64,000 nt of DNA from Cenococcum geophilum 1.58 (taxonomy: Eukaryota; Ascomycota; Dothideomycetes; Gloniales; Gloniaceae): contig KV748256.1 of NCBI GenBank assembly GCA_001692895.1, forward strand, positions 565,293-629,292, in the 5' to 3' direction. Under the pieces are notes generated by a model. It was not told the DNA's origin and made no database searches. It was given only the letters and a program-made list of their open reading frames with translations. Shown here one piece after another: positions 1 through 11,500 of the stretch. The number at the start of each line of letters is the position of its first letter. Within the stretch, counting starts at the first letter, position 1. Position numbers and translations under genes: made by a program.

Positions 1-1529
1 ACTCCTCTTAAAATAACGCCGACCTTATCTCTAAGAAGATAATATTAAACCTTAAAAAAGGACACATTAGAATCGCGATAGGGCCTATTATAGTCTTACC
101 TCTTAGCCTAGTGCTAAAATCGGATAGAGGATACTGCTAAATTTACAATCTCTCCTTTTTACTAGCATCTTTAGTTAATAACGCAATCCTAAAAGAATAT
201 AGAGCACTAGTATACACTACAGTTACCGCTATTTAAGCCTACGTTATTTCTGCAGGTTATAGATATCTACTGCTTAAAAGAGATATTAAAAACGCGTTTT
301 GTATAGTCCCCCTATCTTATAGGGTAAGAATATTAATAGGCTTCTCCTAGGAAGGTGTTACCTACCAGAAATACTGCCTATCCTTTAATCTTTAAACTGC
401 GCCGCTTATATTTAACCTCTTTATAGAAGGCCTGTACTAGATACTTTATTTATAACTGCCTTACGAGGTAGAATACTACCTAGATAACTTTATCTTTATC
501 TTTGCCAACCTAAATAACTTAGTGGCTGTTACCCAGACTTACATCTCTATTACTAACTCCTTAGGTATCCCTTAAAATGGCTCCAAAGACATAGCAGAAA
601 CTATTATTAAAGTTTTAGGATATACTATTAACACTATATAAATATAAACGCGATTATTACTATAGAAACAATTATGTGCTATTAAGAAAGTCACTACCGC
701 ACTCTAATACAGCTTATTATCGTTCCTTTAAGCCTAATAGCTTACGGGCTACCTCGTATAGTGCGCCTACGTAATTAAACTTGGTTAATCTTACTCTAAA
801 TTCCTTTAGATCTTTATTACTGCTTAGCTAAAGACTCTAGCAAATAAGTATAAACCTAGGCGATTCAGCACTAAGTTACGAAGTAACTTATATGTCTAGC
901 TTAACCTACTTACTATAAGTAATGGGGTATTATTCTTTAACAACGTTAAACGTACCCGCATTTATCTCTTTATTAACGCCTCTACCCGGTTTAGGTTTGG
1001 TGGCTTTTACTTTTTTAAGGAACTTAAACACGAGAATAACTGGTAGTGGTATATAGCCAACCTCCCTTAATCTTAGGCGTTTAGTATATTGCCTAAGCCC
1101 AGTTAATAAGTAGACTATATTAATTTAAAAGAGATATATGCTATTACTTACGTATTTAATCTATGGTCTACCAACTAGCAGTATAATGCGCTATCTATTT
1201 ATACTAATAGTATAGTGGTTTACCAGGGCATTAAGAAGACTGTTATCTATAGTATAGCAAACAAATCGCTCCGCAAGATTATGCTAGCTGCTATAGCTCA
1301 CGATATTATAATATCCGTAAAGTGGATCCCAGGTAATTTAAATGGCTTAGCTAATGCACTATCTTAATTTCAGGCCGCGGCTATCTATTAGTTCTGCCCA
1401 TACTAGGCCCTTAATTTATTACTACTAAAGCTAATGAGTTTTTAATAGGTGCCGTAAACCTAACGGACTACTTATAACCGCCTATAAACTTTAAAGATAA
1501 TATTAATGCGCCATTCGACCTCTACGCAC

Positions 1530-2490
1530 TCCTTCTCTAAAACGGCCTTACGCTAGTAACCCGTAGGAACTATTTCTTAGCAGTTAACAGCTAGGAGTCA
1601 TACTGCGCACTTAAAGGAGTCTCCCCCTACCTAGCTAAGCCGCGTAAACTAGGCGAATGGATTACCCGCCACGCGTTTAGTACCTCCTAGCTATAGATGG
1701 GCAGGCTTAAGGCCGAAACCTTATAAGCCTACATCTCCACAATTTACTTGCGCCACATGGATTACGGCATCTTAATTGCAGTATTTAAGAATCCTATAGT
1801 ACACTAATTACTTACTAAAGCAGCTACTATCTCTTCTTTAGCAAAAAAGGACAAGCAACCCATTACTAGGGATATTCTAGCCCAGGTAGTAATATACGGC
1901 CTATCGCTACTAGATATTAACACTAATGCCGCATTTACCCTCGTATTTGCTAAATTTCTACAGATAGGCGAGATTACGTATATTACGGCGGAGCTTAAGA
2001 ACCGAACGACTTTCCTAGTAAAAAAGGCCACTTAACACGATATCACCTTTACGCCTAGTAGGATAATATTCCGCCTTAAATAGAGCAAAGCCGACAAGTA
2101 ATACTAGGGCGTTAACGTCACCATTGCGGCGGTAGGCGGCCTATTATGCCCAGTTGCTGCTATAACGAAGCTATTTAATAGGGACCCTTAACCCCTTAAC
2201 TCTCCCTTATTTAGTCTTAATAGTAAACCCTTTACCTCTTTAGGGGTTCGTAAGATCCTTTCCTCCTATCTAGTAGCTGCTAGGATTAACCTAAGTAGTT
2301 ATTTAAACTACTCCTTCCGCTAGGGCGCTGCCTAGTTTACTAAAGATTTAGGGTGTTTATATTAGCAAATTTAGTAGCTAGGTTAGTGGTTATTAGAAGC
2401 CTTTCGCCTATATATTAGAACTAAAACCACTAACCTCCGTCGCCTTAACTCTTACTTTTAGCGTAGTGTACCGCTCTTAGCGTAAGGATT
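1530..2490 (+). pseudogene. tyrosine recombinase domain of the DIRS-like element
   Basis: This is the integration enzyme of the element. Known relatives cut and rejoin a circular DNA intermediate with an R...HxxR...Y active site. An arginine-containing block near 2315-2335 and a following GxW...AFRLYI-like block near 2380-2420 resemble the C-terminal half of phage-type recombinases. The domain follows directly on the RT and RNase H region, which argues against a Starship captain or a Crypton, both of which lack RT. The same domain recurs at 55730-57130. The copy is broken. Confidence 0.7.
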
Positions 2491-2619
2491 ACTATATAGT
2501 AGGTTAAGATATTAAGAGGGCCGTTAAGGCGCTAGTGGTAAGCGAGCTAATAGCGATTTTCTATACCGGGCATAAAAAATCCTAATTGGTTGGCTTATAA
2601 CTTAGGGTTAATAGAATAT

Positions 2620-2790
2620 AGCAGAATACGACAATATAGCAGAACTTGGCAGAATGCGACAATATAATAAAATTTGGCAGAATGCGACAATATAGCAGAA
2701 TTTGGCAGAATGCGATAATATAGCAGAATTTGGCAGAATGCGACAAGGTGGCAGAATTTGGCAGAATATAGTAGAATACGGTAATGTCTT
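2620..2790. repeat. 28-bp tandem array in the DIRS-like 3' region
   Basis: Units built on GGCAGAATGCGACAATA recur every 28 bp (starts near 2648, 2676 and 2704), with RIP-type variants between units. A shorter, more decayed version sits at the matching place in copy 2 (57262-57400), so the array belongs to the element. The short reading frame that crosses it is a by-product of the repeat. Confidence 0.75.
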
Positions 2791-2812
2791 GTTGGGCGCA
2801 GGAGCTTCGCTT

Positions 2813-2970
2813 AGGGACATCTAGCCGCTTTAGGGCAAATCCTTAGCAGATTTAAGTGCTAGGAACTAGCAAAACTATTAAGAACTAGCCCTAGAGCGAC
2901 CTTATAGCCCTACGCCTCCCAATTATACAAAAATTAAAATATCCCCTTACGTGACTGCGATAGATAGATA
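2813..2970 (+). repeat. Split direct repeat B1 of DIRS-like copy 1
   Basis: A 158-bp segment starting AGGGACATCT and ending in GATAGATAGATA is repeated almost unchanged at 3236-3393. Two B units separated by a different segment match the B1-A2-B2 end of PAT/Ngaro-type elements. The matching A1 unit would lie at the 5' end, outside this window. Confidence 0.75.
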
Positions 2971-3235
2971 CTAGCGTCTATATATTGCTTAGTAGTATCT
3001 ACCTTAGCAACGCACAATGCTAAGACCTCCCGCAATATTCGCGAATATTAAACGCAGTCACTACATAGCTAATTCGCTTTCCCTACCTACTATCCCTTAT
3101 ACTCAGTATGCATTATATATAGATAGCGCTTTAAGGCAATTCTTTAGTAGGTGCTAGGAACTAGCAAAACCACTAAGAGCTAGCCTTAATGCGATCACTA
3201 TAGTTAGATAGTCTTGCAGCCATAGGCTTGCGGTC
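2971..3235 (+). repeat. A2-like spacer between the split repeats, copy 1
   Basis: About 265 bp between the two B units, also present in copy 2 (57585-57849). At 3129-3200 it holds a diverged third version of part of the B unit (GTGCTAGGAACTAGCAAAAC-like). Its role as A2 is inferred from position only, since A1 is not visible. Confidence 0.5.
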
Positions 3236-3393
3236 AGGGACATCTGGCCGCTTTAGGGCAAATCCTTAGCAGATTTGAGTGCTAGGAACTAGCAAAACTG
3301 CTAAGAACTAGCCCTAGAGCGACCTTATAGCCCTACGCCTCCCAATTATACAAAAATTAAAATATCCCCTCACGTGACTGCGATAGATAGATA
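3236..3393 (+). repeat. Split direct repeat B2 and right terminus of DIRS-like copy 1
   Basis: The second 158-bp B unit. It ends with GATAGATAGATA exactly where homology to copy 2 stops, which fixes the element boundary. Gypsy sequence follows at once. Confidence 0.75.
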
Positions 3394-6300
3394 ATCCTTA
3401 GTCGGAAATAGATATCCTATTTTGATATCTGGCTAAATATACAATAAAGGCAGCTTATTTAGCCGAAGGATAGACCAAAATTACCCTCCTTTATTAAAGA
3501 GATCCGAACTAACCATAGGACATTAGCCGTAGAGGCGGATCCTACCTATAAGTAGGATATTAGGGACTGGGACCTAGCCTTTATATAGAAAGACGCCTAT
3601 CGCGAAGCTGGTAAGAACCCTATGCCAATAAAGATACTCTCCCGCAGTGCTATAGTTGAAGAGGACTCTACGTATAAAAGCGGAACGAATAGTAATATAG
3701 AAGTCGCCTAAGTTACGGAGATCCGACCTATATAGAAGAGGACCTACTAATAGGATACGAGAGATAGCCTCTAGAAGATGTAGTAGGAGCTAAATAGAGG
3801 AATAATAAGGTTAATACCCTAGAAGCCTCGGAAATTACATACACCCCTACTATCGCGTGACCCCCCTATATTAGATATCGCGGCTATTAGTGCTATAGGG
3901 TTCCACTTTAATATATACTAGAAGGATAACGAGGTTTTTACGACTAGCCTATACAAAATCGACCGGATTATTAACAAGAGGGAAAAAGGGCTAGCTGAGG
4001 AAAGTGACGAGGAGCTAGTTAAGCGCCTCCTTCTTACCTACCTCTTAAGCTATAGAGACGCGTTCTTAAAAGCAGCTTCGGATATGCTACCCCCCTACTA
4101 AATATAATAATTATAAGATTTAATTAAAAGCTAATAACTTGCTAGGATATAGCCCCCTCTACTAACAATTAATGGACAAGCTAAAGGCAATAAAGTAGTA
4201 CTTAATTAATAACCTTAATAAAGGGTTTATCGAGCCTAGCTAAGCCCCTTTTGCTTCCCCTATTTTATTTATAAAAAAGCCTAATAAAGGCCTTCGTTTT
4301 TATATTAACTATCAGAAGCTAAATGCTATTACTTAAAAGGATTAGTATTCTATTCCTTTAATTAACGAGACCCTTATATATCTAAGCTAGGTAAAGATCT
4401 TTACTAAACTTAATATCCGCTAAGCTTTCTACCAAATTAGGATAAACCCTGCATTTAAAGATTTAATAACGTTCCGTACCCATTATGGGTCCTATAAATA
4501 TAAAGTCCTTCCTTTTAGGTTAATAAATAGGCCGGCTATATACTAAAGGTATATAAACGATGTCCTTTTTAACTACCTCAATGAGTTCTACACGGTATAC
4601 CTGGATAACATCCTTATATACTTAGACGACGAACTTAAGTATAAAGTTTATATTAAGAAGGTCCTAGAGAGATTACGGAACGCGGGCTTATAAGTTAATA
4701 TTAAGAAATATAAATTTGGGGTAAAATATATAAAGTACCTTGGGTTTATTATAAGTATAGATAGAATCGAAGTTAACCCTAAGAAGGTTAAAGCAATCCG
4801 TAGCTAGAAGCCCCCTTATACTATAAAGGGGATCCAGTCCTTTCTTAGTTTTTATAATTTCTATTACCGGTTTATCCGTAACTATGGGGTTATAGCAAAG
4901 CCTCTTATACAACTTACCCGGAAAGATACGCCTTTTATATTTAATAATAACTATATAGAGGCCTTCGGAGAGTTAAAGGATTAGCTTATCTCTTCTCTAA
5001 TCCTACGTCATTATAACCCGGATCTTAAATTAATGCTAGAAACGGACGCTTCCGACGGAGTTATAGTAGGAGTCCTATTATAGTTATATCCGGACGGCGA
5101 ATGGTACCCTATCGCTTTCTTCTTAAAGATAATAAACCTGGCTGAGTATAACTATAAAGTACACGATAAAGAAATGCTGGCTATTATTTAATTATTGTCC
5201 TAATAGCGCGCGGAGCTTAAAGGCATAAACTCTTAGATTAAGGTCTATACTAATTATAAAGCCTTAGAGTATTTTATAATAATAAAGCAGCTTACCAGCC
5301 AATAGGCTTAATAGGCTAAAATACTCTCTTAATTCTTCTTTACAATTATATACCGCCTAGGTATACAAAACTCTAAGGCTAATACTTTAACCCGGAGAGA
5401 ATAGGACGTAGGCCCCCAGAATAAGCTAAAGGCGCAACATCGGATACGCGCCCTCCTTTATCCTAAACAGCTCGACCTACGCATCCTTAAGAAACTAAGC
5501 TCTAAAGAGAATAAGCTAGTACCTATAGAAGGAGAGTCCTTAGACGAGCCAATAGGATTAATTAACCGCATCTTAACCATAAACCACATAGTTAAATCCC
5601 TGAAGGCCCTCCGTAACTAGGCCTTAAAAGGTAACCCTAATTTAGAAATAGAAGAAGGACTGCTCTTATACTAAGAACGGCTTATAGTTCTAGATATTAA
5701 CAACCTATAGACAGAGCTAATCCGTAAGGCCCACTGTTAAGTCTTAACGGCGTACCCTAGTTAGGACAAGACCCACTAACTACTAGCGCCCCGTTACTAT
5801 TAGCGAGGACTCCTATCCAATATAAAACGATTTATTAGAAACTGCCACGCCTATAAACGCGCGGATGCCCCTAGGGATTAAACTCCTAGGTGGTTATATC
5901 CATTGCCGGTTCCAGAACGCCCTTAGCAATATATTATAATAGACTTTAAGTTGTTTCCAAAGGACGCCCACGGCCACAACGCGGCCTTTATAGTAATTAA
6001 CTAACTATATAAGCAATCCGTCTCCCTCCCTTACTTTAAGACTATAACTGCAAAGGATATAGCTCGCCTTTACGTCAACAATATCTATTAATTCTACGGC
6101 GCTCCTAAATTAATTATCTCTAACCGTGGTCCATAGTTTATATCAGACTTCTAGAATAAATTCTGCCGTATCCTTAGGATTAAGATTAAGCTCTCTACCA
6201 CATTCTACCCTTAGACTAACGGCTAAACCAAGATTATAAACCAGTACCTTAACTAGCGACTACATCCCTTCGTAAACTACTATTAGGATAACTGGTTAGA

Positions 6301-7355
6301 ATTACTGCCTATAATAGACTACGCGCAGCTTACGCTCCCCTATAATAGTATAGGGATATCGCCATTTAAACTGCTTAACGGGTACGCACTATAAACGTCA
6401 TTTAATTGGGATAGGCCCACTAAACCCGCTACGGCTCGCGAACGCCTTAGCTATAAAGAGGCCTAGGCATTTGCCGAGAGAATATATAGGGTCTAGGAGA
6501 CTGCTTAAATAATTATGAAAAAGGTATAAGAGAAGAAAGAGGCCGACGTGAATTAGCATTATTGCGAAGTAGACTTCTAAGTAGGAGATAAGGTATAGGT
6601 GTTAACAAAAAACTGGAAAACCCAGAGGCTAAGCCGTAAGTTAGACCACTAAATAGCTGGTCTATATAAGATTTTAGAGAAGATAGGATACTCCTTTAGG
6701 GTCAAACTACCAGATTTAATAAAGATCTACCCTATTTTCTCCCTAGACTAATTACAAAAGGCTGCAAATAACCTATTGCCTAAATAGTATAACGACCCTC
6801 CGCCGCTAATTTAGATTATAGAGGATGAGGAATAGAAAGTTAAGGAGATCCTAGCAGTTAAGAAGGTCTGTAGTGTCTTAAAATACTATATAAGCTAGGT
6901 TGGCCACAACAAGGACCTAGAATGGTATCCTACATCTAATTTTAAGTACTCCCCCTATAAACTACGGGACTTCTACCTAGCCTACCTAGACCTCCCCAGA
7001 CCACCAAGCAAGTTAGATAGCTGGATTAAATGCTAGAAAGAAGGGTTAGATAATTATAATAATCTAGATAACAATAAGGAACTCGGACAACGCCTAAGGG
7101 CAGGCTTTTTTAAGAGGGGGGGGGTAATGTAACGGTGCTGGTGCACGTCACCTGCCATATTCAACCAATCAGGATTTTCCATGCCCGGCATAGAAAATCG
7201 CTATTGGCTCGCTTACCACTAGCGCCTTGGCGGCCCTCGCGATATGTCTACCTACTGCCCCTAAACGATTCTCTTCTTCTTCTCCTTAGCTTAGTATCTT
7301 TACTAGATAGCAATCTACAAGCTTTGGTTCAGAGGCATTTGTGCGAGCCGTCACA
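3394..7355 (+). mobile_element. Ty3/Gypsy retrotransposon G1 (fossil, 5' end missing)
   Basis: Plus-strand pol remnants: reverse transcriptase about 4170-4700 with a YLDN block near 4600, RNase H about 5030-5400, zinc-binding and core integrase regions about 5690-6500, and a C-terminal tail to about 7090. A polypurine run lies just before an LTR-like segment starting TGTAACGG at 7128. The RT-then-integrase order is the Gypsy order. No 5' LTR is present; the left side stops at the DIRS-like end, which probably truncated it. The coding part is heavily RIP-mutated with dozens of breaks and is old. Confidence 0.8.
7128..7355 (+). repeat. 3' LTR of Gypsy G1, little RIP-mutated
   Basis: A 228-bp segment from TGTAACGG to CCGTCACA, with 8-bp near-inverted ends, directly after a polypurine tract (7112-7124). 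Unlike the internal region it keeps many CA and TG dinucleotides. Part of it (about 7160-7295) matches, inverted, the 3' regions of both DIRS-like copies. The right edge is provisional because a LINE target duplication begins at 7356. A solo LTR or a small later insertion is possible. Confidence 0.55.
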
Positions 7356-7365
7356 ATGGGACTAT

Positions 7366-7369
<4 letters not shown>

Positions 7370-7396
<27 letters not shown>

Positions 7397-8565
7397 TATC
7401 CGTTGTATTATACTACGTACAATACTGCGCATGCAGCCTTTAGCTATGGCGCTATAGTTCTATATACATGAATCCTTTCTAGGCAGCTTAACATGTACTA
7501 GTAGCTATGTCCTAGTAGTTATAATCCCTAAACTAGGGATTTACAGCTTCCTCGTAAGATACTAGGTTCTAACAACTATTAGGTAGTGAGAAAACGATAG
7601 GAAAATAATAGAAAAAATGGAAATAAATCCTAAATAATCCTAACGCCTGTCCCTGTCCTTTTTATAGTTTATTTCTGTCTTTTGCTTTCTATGGTCTATC
7701 TACTAGGACTTTAGTAGGAGTTGCCTCTTCTAGAGATCCTTCTGCTCTTAGCCACTTCCCAGTAGCTATTTTGTCCTACTTAGAATAGAAAAAGCGCCCT
7801 TCTTCCTTTCTTTGTACAAAAAAGCTTCTCTAAGGAGAGAGAAGAGCCTATTTGTCTTGCATTTCTTTCTATCTTCCCAATGTAGTCTGCATTCTAGTAA
7901 GAGGTGCGTAGGGGTTTGTACCGCGGTACAGTCCTTAAAGCATCTACCTTCTTTATCCTTCCCTATTGTTTTAGAGAAGGATTTAAAGAAGCCTTTTCCT
8001 AGTTTTAGTTGAAAGAAAGCTGATTGTAGCTTTTAGGAATATTTTCCTTAGTAGCTTTAAAAGAGAAAGGGTAGTTTCCTTTACAGATTCTAGTATAGTG
8101 TTTTCCTTTGCTTTTGTTCTGTTGCCAATTGTTTTTCCACTGTTCTAGTGTCTTTTCTCTTGCTCGTTTCCCTAGGTAGGCTAGAGAAGAATAAGAAGAT
8201 TTTATTTTTCTTCTAGAGAGGCCCTTTTTAGCTAGTTTATCTGCTATTTCATTTCCGTAGATTCCTAGGTGGCTAGGGACCCAATAGAAGTTAATAGAGA
8301 TATTCCTGCTAGCTAGATAGGAACAGCTTTGCGTAATTTTAAAGACTAGTTCTTGCCCTCCTGTAAGAGAATTAAGCTGTAATCTCTTAATAGCCGCTTG
8401 GCTATCTATAAAGATATAAACCTGTTTCTCTTCTAGTCTTTGTTGTTTTAGGTGTTCTAGGGCCCTATAGACTGCATAAAGCTCTGCGTCCATAATTTCC
8501 ATATAGGGCCCTAGATTCCAGTTTGTTGCATATTTAATCCTATTTCTCTCTCCTATTTTGCTGCT
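7370..8565 (-). mobile_element. 5'-truncated Tad-like LINE with poly-A tail and 14-bp target duplication
   Basis: On the minus strand the order is RNase H-coding sequence, zinc-knuckle coding sequence, about 370 bp of 3' untranslated sequence, and a 27-nt poly-A tail (T run at 7369-7395 on the plus strand). The 14-mer ATGGGACTATTCCT flanks it at 7356-7369 and 8566-8579. A poly-A tail, a variable-length duplication and 5' truncation are the marks of target-primed reverse transcription. GC content and CA/TG are normal, so it inserted after the surrounding fossils had been RIP-mutated or escaped RIP because of its small size. Total about 1.2 kb. Confidence 0.9.
7766..8565 (-). pseudogene. C-terminal RNase H and zinc-knuckle part of a LINE ORF2
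   Basis: The frame is open from the truncation point (8565) to a stop at 8005. It includes the RNase H segments DAELYAVYRALEHL (catalytic Glu) and VYIFIDSQAAIKRL (catalytic Asp), then VPSHLGIYGNEIADKLA, the usual C-terminal His/Asp block. The first catalytic Asp lies beyond the truncation. A single frameshift near 8010-8030 moves the reading into another frame, which runs to a stop at 7766. That frame carries CFKDC...HLLLEC, a CCHC-type cluster typical of Tad/I-type LINE C-termini. RNase H plus a C-terminal CCHC in a filamentous fungus points to the Tad1 clade. It cannot be active. Confidence 0.85.
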
Positions 8566-8579
8566 ATGGGACTATTCCT

Positions 8580-11500
8580 ATTAGGAAGAGCACTTAAGTA
8601 GTTTAAGTTTTACCTTATAGAGATATAAGCAAATGGAATAACGACCACTAATTAGGAGGTATAATTTATATTCTTAAGCTAGGAGGGGTTTACGGAGCGA
8701 CTTATATAAATATTTGGAGACCTAGAGGCGGTAACTATAGTAGAAAGAAAACTTTAAGATATTATGCAACGAACCTTAGCGATTAAGTATATAACGTAGT
8801 TCTAGACGCTAGTAATATAAGTTAAGTAAAATAATAGGGCGCTTATGGTATAGTATAAATAGGGACTTAAGGCTAAAGTCTAGGACGTAATTATCTTAAT
8901 AGAAGATACGGATACCCTATAAGACCTAATAGATTAAGCAATTAAGATTAATAATTAGATCTACTAAAGGGAATAGGCTAAGAGAGGTTAGGATAGAGTT
9001 TTATAGTTCTATAAGGCGTAGAGTACGCAATAACTAAAGCTAAATTAGAAACTATAGTATGGCGCAGAGCTAATAGACCTAAGTGGTACTAAAGAAGCCT
9101 ATAAGAGATGGAGTAAGAAACTATAGAAACCTAAAAGTTAAGGATTTAGTAATTATAGGACTAAGAAGCAGAGGCTAAACTAGGGATCTTAGCAGTAGAA
9201 GACATTTAGGCGGACTCTATAGCAAAGTTAATAGTTTAAAGATAGAGCTTATATAAATTGTAGAAAATAAGGTTACTTCGCGAAAGATTATAAAGATAGT
9301 TAGAGTTATTATATAATAAAGGGAACTAGACTAATAGAAGATATATACGTATAGAGGGATAATAGTATACTAAGAGGAACAACAGAGTGTTTAATTAGAA
9401 GTTTTGCGTTTTGTTATAATAACGTATACTAAATTTATAAAGACGCTAAGTATGGCGTAAGCTATTAGCTATAGGAGCTAATAACCTTAGAATATAGGGG
9501 AACTAACAAACTAGTTCGCAGATCGGATATTAAGGATAATAAGTTTAACGTAGGCGAAATATTCTATAACAATAAGGTAATAAGGGCAGCTTATTAGGAG
9601 TATATAGACCTTAAAGATGTTATAAAAGAGGTAGAGGATAATTCTACTACAGAATAGGGAACATTAGTAGGGATTAAGACCCTACTAGATATAATGTCTA
9701 TCGCTTTATAAGATATAAGAGAAGTAGGATAGCGAACTACTTTAGCACTTAATAAAGGTAAAAGGCTAAAGGCTTAAGATTCTTAAAATAAGATAAGAGA
9801 TAATTAAGATTCTTAAGACGAAATAAGGTAGACCTAAGGACCTATAACGGATAGAAACCGATAGAGTAGGGTAATAGCTTAGTTTAAAGATATATAAATA
9901 AGCTTAGGATAGAGTTTCCTACAGGTATAAGATTCTTAAGACGAGATAAGTAAGATTTAAGACTCTTAAGATAAGATGAGAATACCTAAGCCTAGTTAGA
10001 CTAAGGTAGGAGTAAAGCTTAAGTTAGAAGCAAGCTTAGGATTAAGAATCTTATAGAACTAAAACTTTAAGATATAAATAAAGACTATTAATAAGATTAG
10101 GAAGTAAGAAGACTTTAAGGATCTACTTATAAGGCGAAAACCAAAGGAAACTATAACAGAATTCCGAGTAAGAATTATCGCATAGTAATAGCAAAAGTTA
10201 GATTAGAGAACTAACACACTAGGACATACTAAGGACAGAGCACCTATATAAAGAATTACTAATAGGCCTAGGGCAGGCATACTAAGAGCTAAGTAGCTTA
10301 CTAAACTAGAAAATAAAAAGGATTTAAGGATTTTAACTAGGTTTAAGGAACGACATATAAAAGGCTGTTATAACGCAGTAATAAGGAGATACTTCCTTAC
10401 GGACAAGCCGTATACACTCTAGTAGCTATACTAAAAGTGGTATAGATAGCGACATAACGATAAGTGGGAAGATTTTTATATATAGCTAAACGAAAAAGTT
10501 GTCTAAAACCACCCGATTATAGAAAAGGCTATAAGTTATATTAAAGAAGCCTTAATTATAACGTTAAAGGATCTAAAGGAGTAATTAGAGGACTAAAGAA
10601 GTAAAAGACAAATTTTAGTACCTATAAATAAAGTTATAACGCTTAGATTAATATAAGAAAGGTTTAAACTTAAAGATAAAAATAAACTAAGAGTTAACCT
10701 AAGACACTAAGCATATTATATATTGGTATAGATTGTATATATAAATAATATATATAATATATATAGAGTACCCAAAGATAAGCACCGAAAGTACCTAGTA
10801 AGAATATATTAGGCACTAGATAAGGCGAAATATAAGAACGCTAAGTATATATATGGTTAGCACCTAGTAAAAGTATAAAGCTAAGGGGACTTAATACTTT
10901 AACTAGGAAGATTCCTTACGGAAGAATACCTAAACGGATAATAGTAGTAAGAATGCCTAAAGAATACGTATCTATAGTATATTAAAGATAAAAAGTAAAC
11001 TAAGTATTAGCTAAAAGTGGACTAAGTATAAATAGAATTAAGTAACTAATAATTAGGAAAAGCGGAGGCCTATAAAACTAGAGGGAACTAGTAATAGAGC
11101 CTTAAACCCTTAAAGGAATTTAAAAATAACACCTAAATTTATAAGTTAAGTGGCAAAATTAACAGTTTAAAGTATTAATAGATAAGAGAGTAATAAGGAA
11201 CTATATTTTACTAGCAGCAGTAAAAAAAAATAGGATTACTACACAGAAAAAAGGAGCACTCTTACCTATTAGTAACAATTTTAGGATTTCTAATAGCCTA
11301 TAGAGGAGGCATTATTAACCTTAAAACAGGACCTATTTAGTTAACCATTAAAGGGAAATAGATTAAGATGTCTTTTAATATATTACCGTTAGGGAATAAT
11401 AAGGCAGTATTAGGAATGCCTTAGTTATAGAAATATAATCTAAGGATTAATTAGATTACAGGNTAGGTCGATATTAGAGATACTTAATAATATAAGATAT

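Larger units (their letters stand above)
1..3393 (+). mobile_element. DIRS-like tyrosine-recombinase retroelement, copy 1 (fossil, 5' end outside window)
   Basis: Plus-strand remnants occur in the order reverse transcriptase (about 150-650, with a DIKNAF-type block near 280 and a YLDN block near 480), RNase H (about 960-1450) and tyrosine recombinase (about 1530-2490). Then come a 28-bp tandem array and a split direct-repeat tail. RT followed by tyrosine recombinase rather than a DDE integrase, together with the B1-A2-B2 tail, is the DIRS/PAT/Ngaro plan. The body is strongly AT-skewed with dozens of RIP-type breaks, so it is a dead, old copy. The right edge is sharp at 3393 because the second copy ends at the same base (58006). 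DIRS-like elements make no target duplication and none is seen. Confidence 0.8.

Noticed and set aside
1530-2490. Starship captain or Crypton recombinase
   Set aside because: The recombinase is preceded by RT and RNase H and followed by split direct repeats, which fits a DIRS-like element instead.
7135-7443. 102-codon plus-strand frame
   Set aside because: Runs through the G1 LTR into the complement of the LINE poly-A tail; no protein character.
7812-8012. 66-codon plus-strand frame
   Set aside because: Antisense shadow of the LINE zinc-knuckle coding region.
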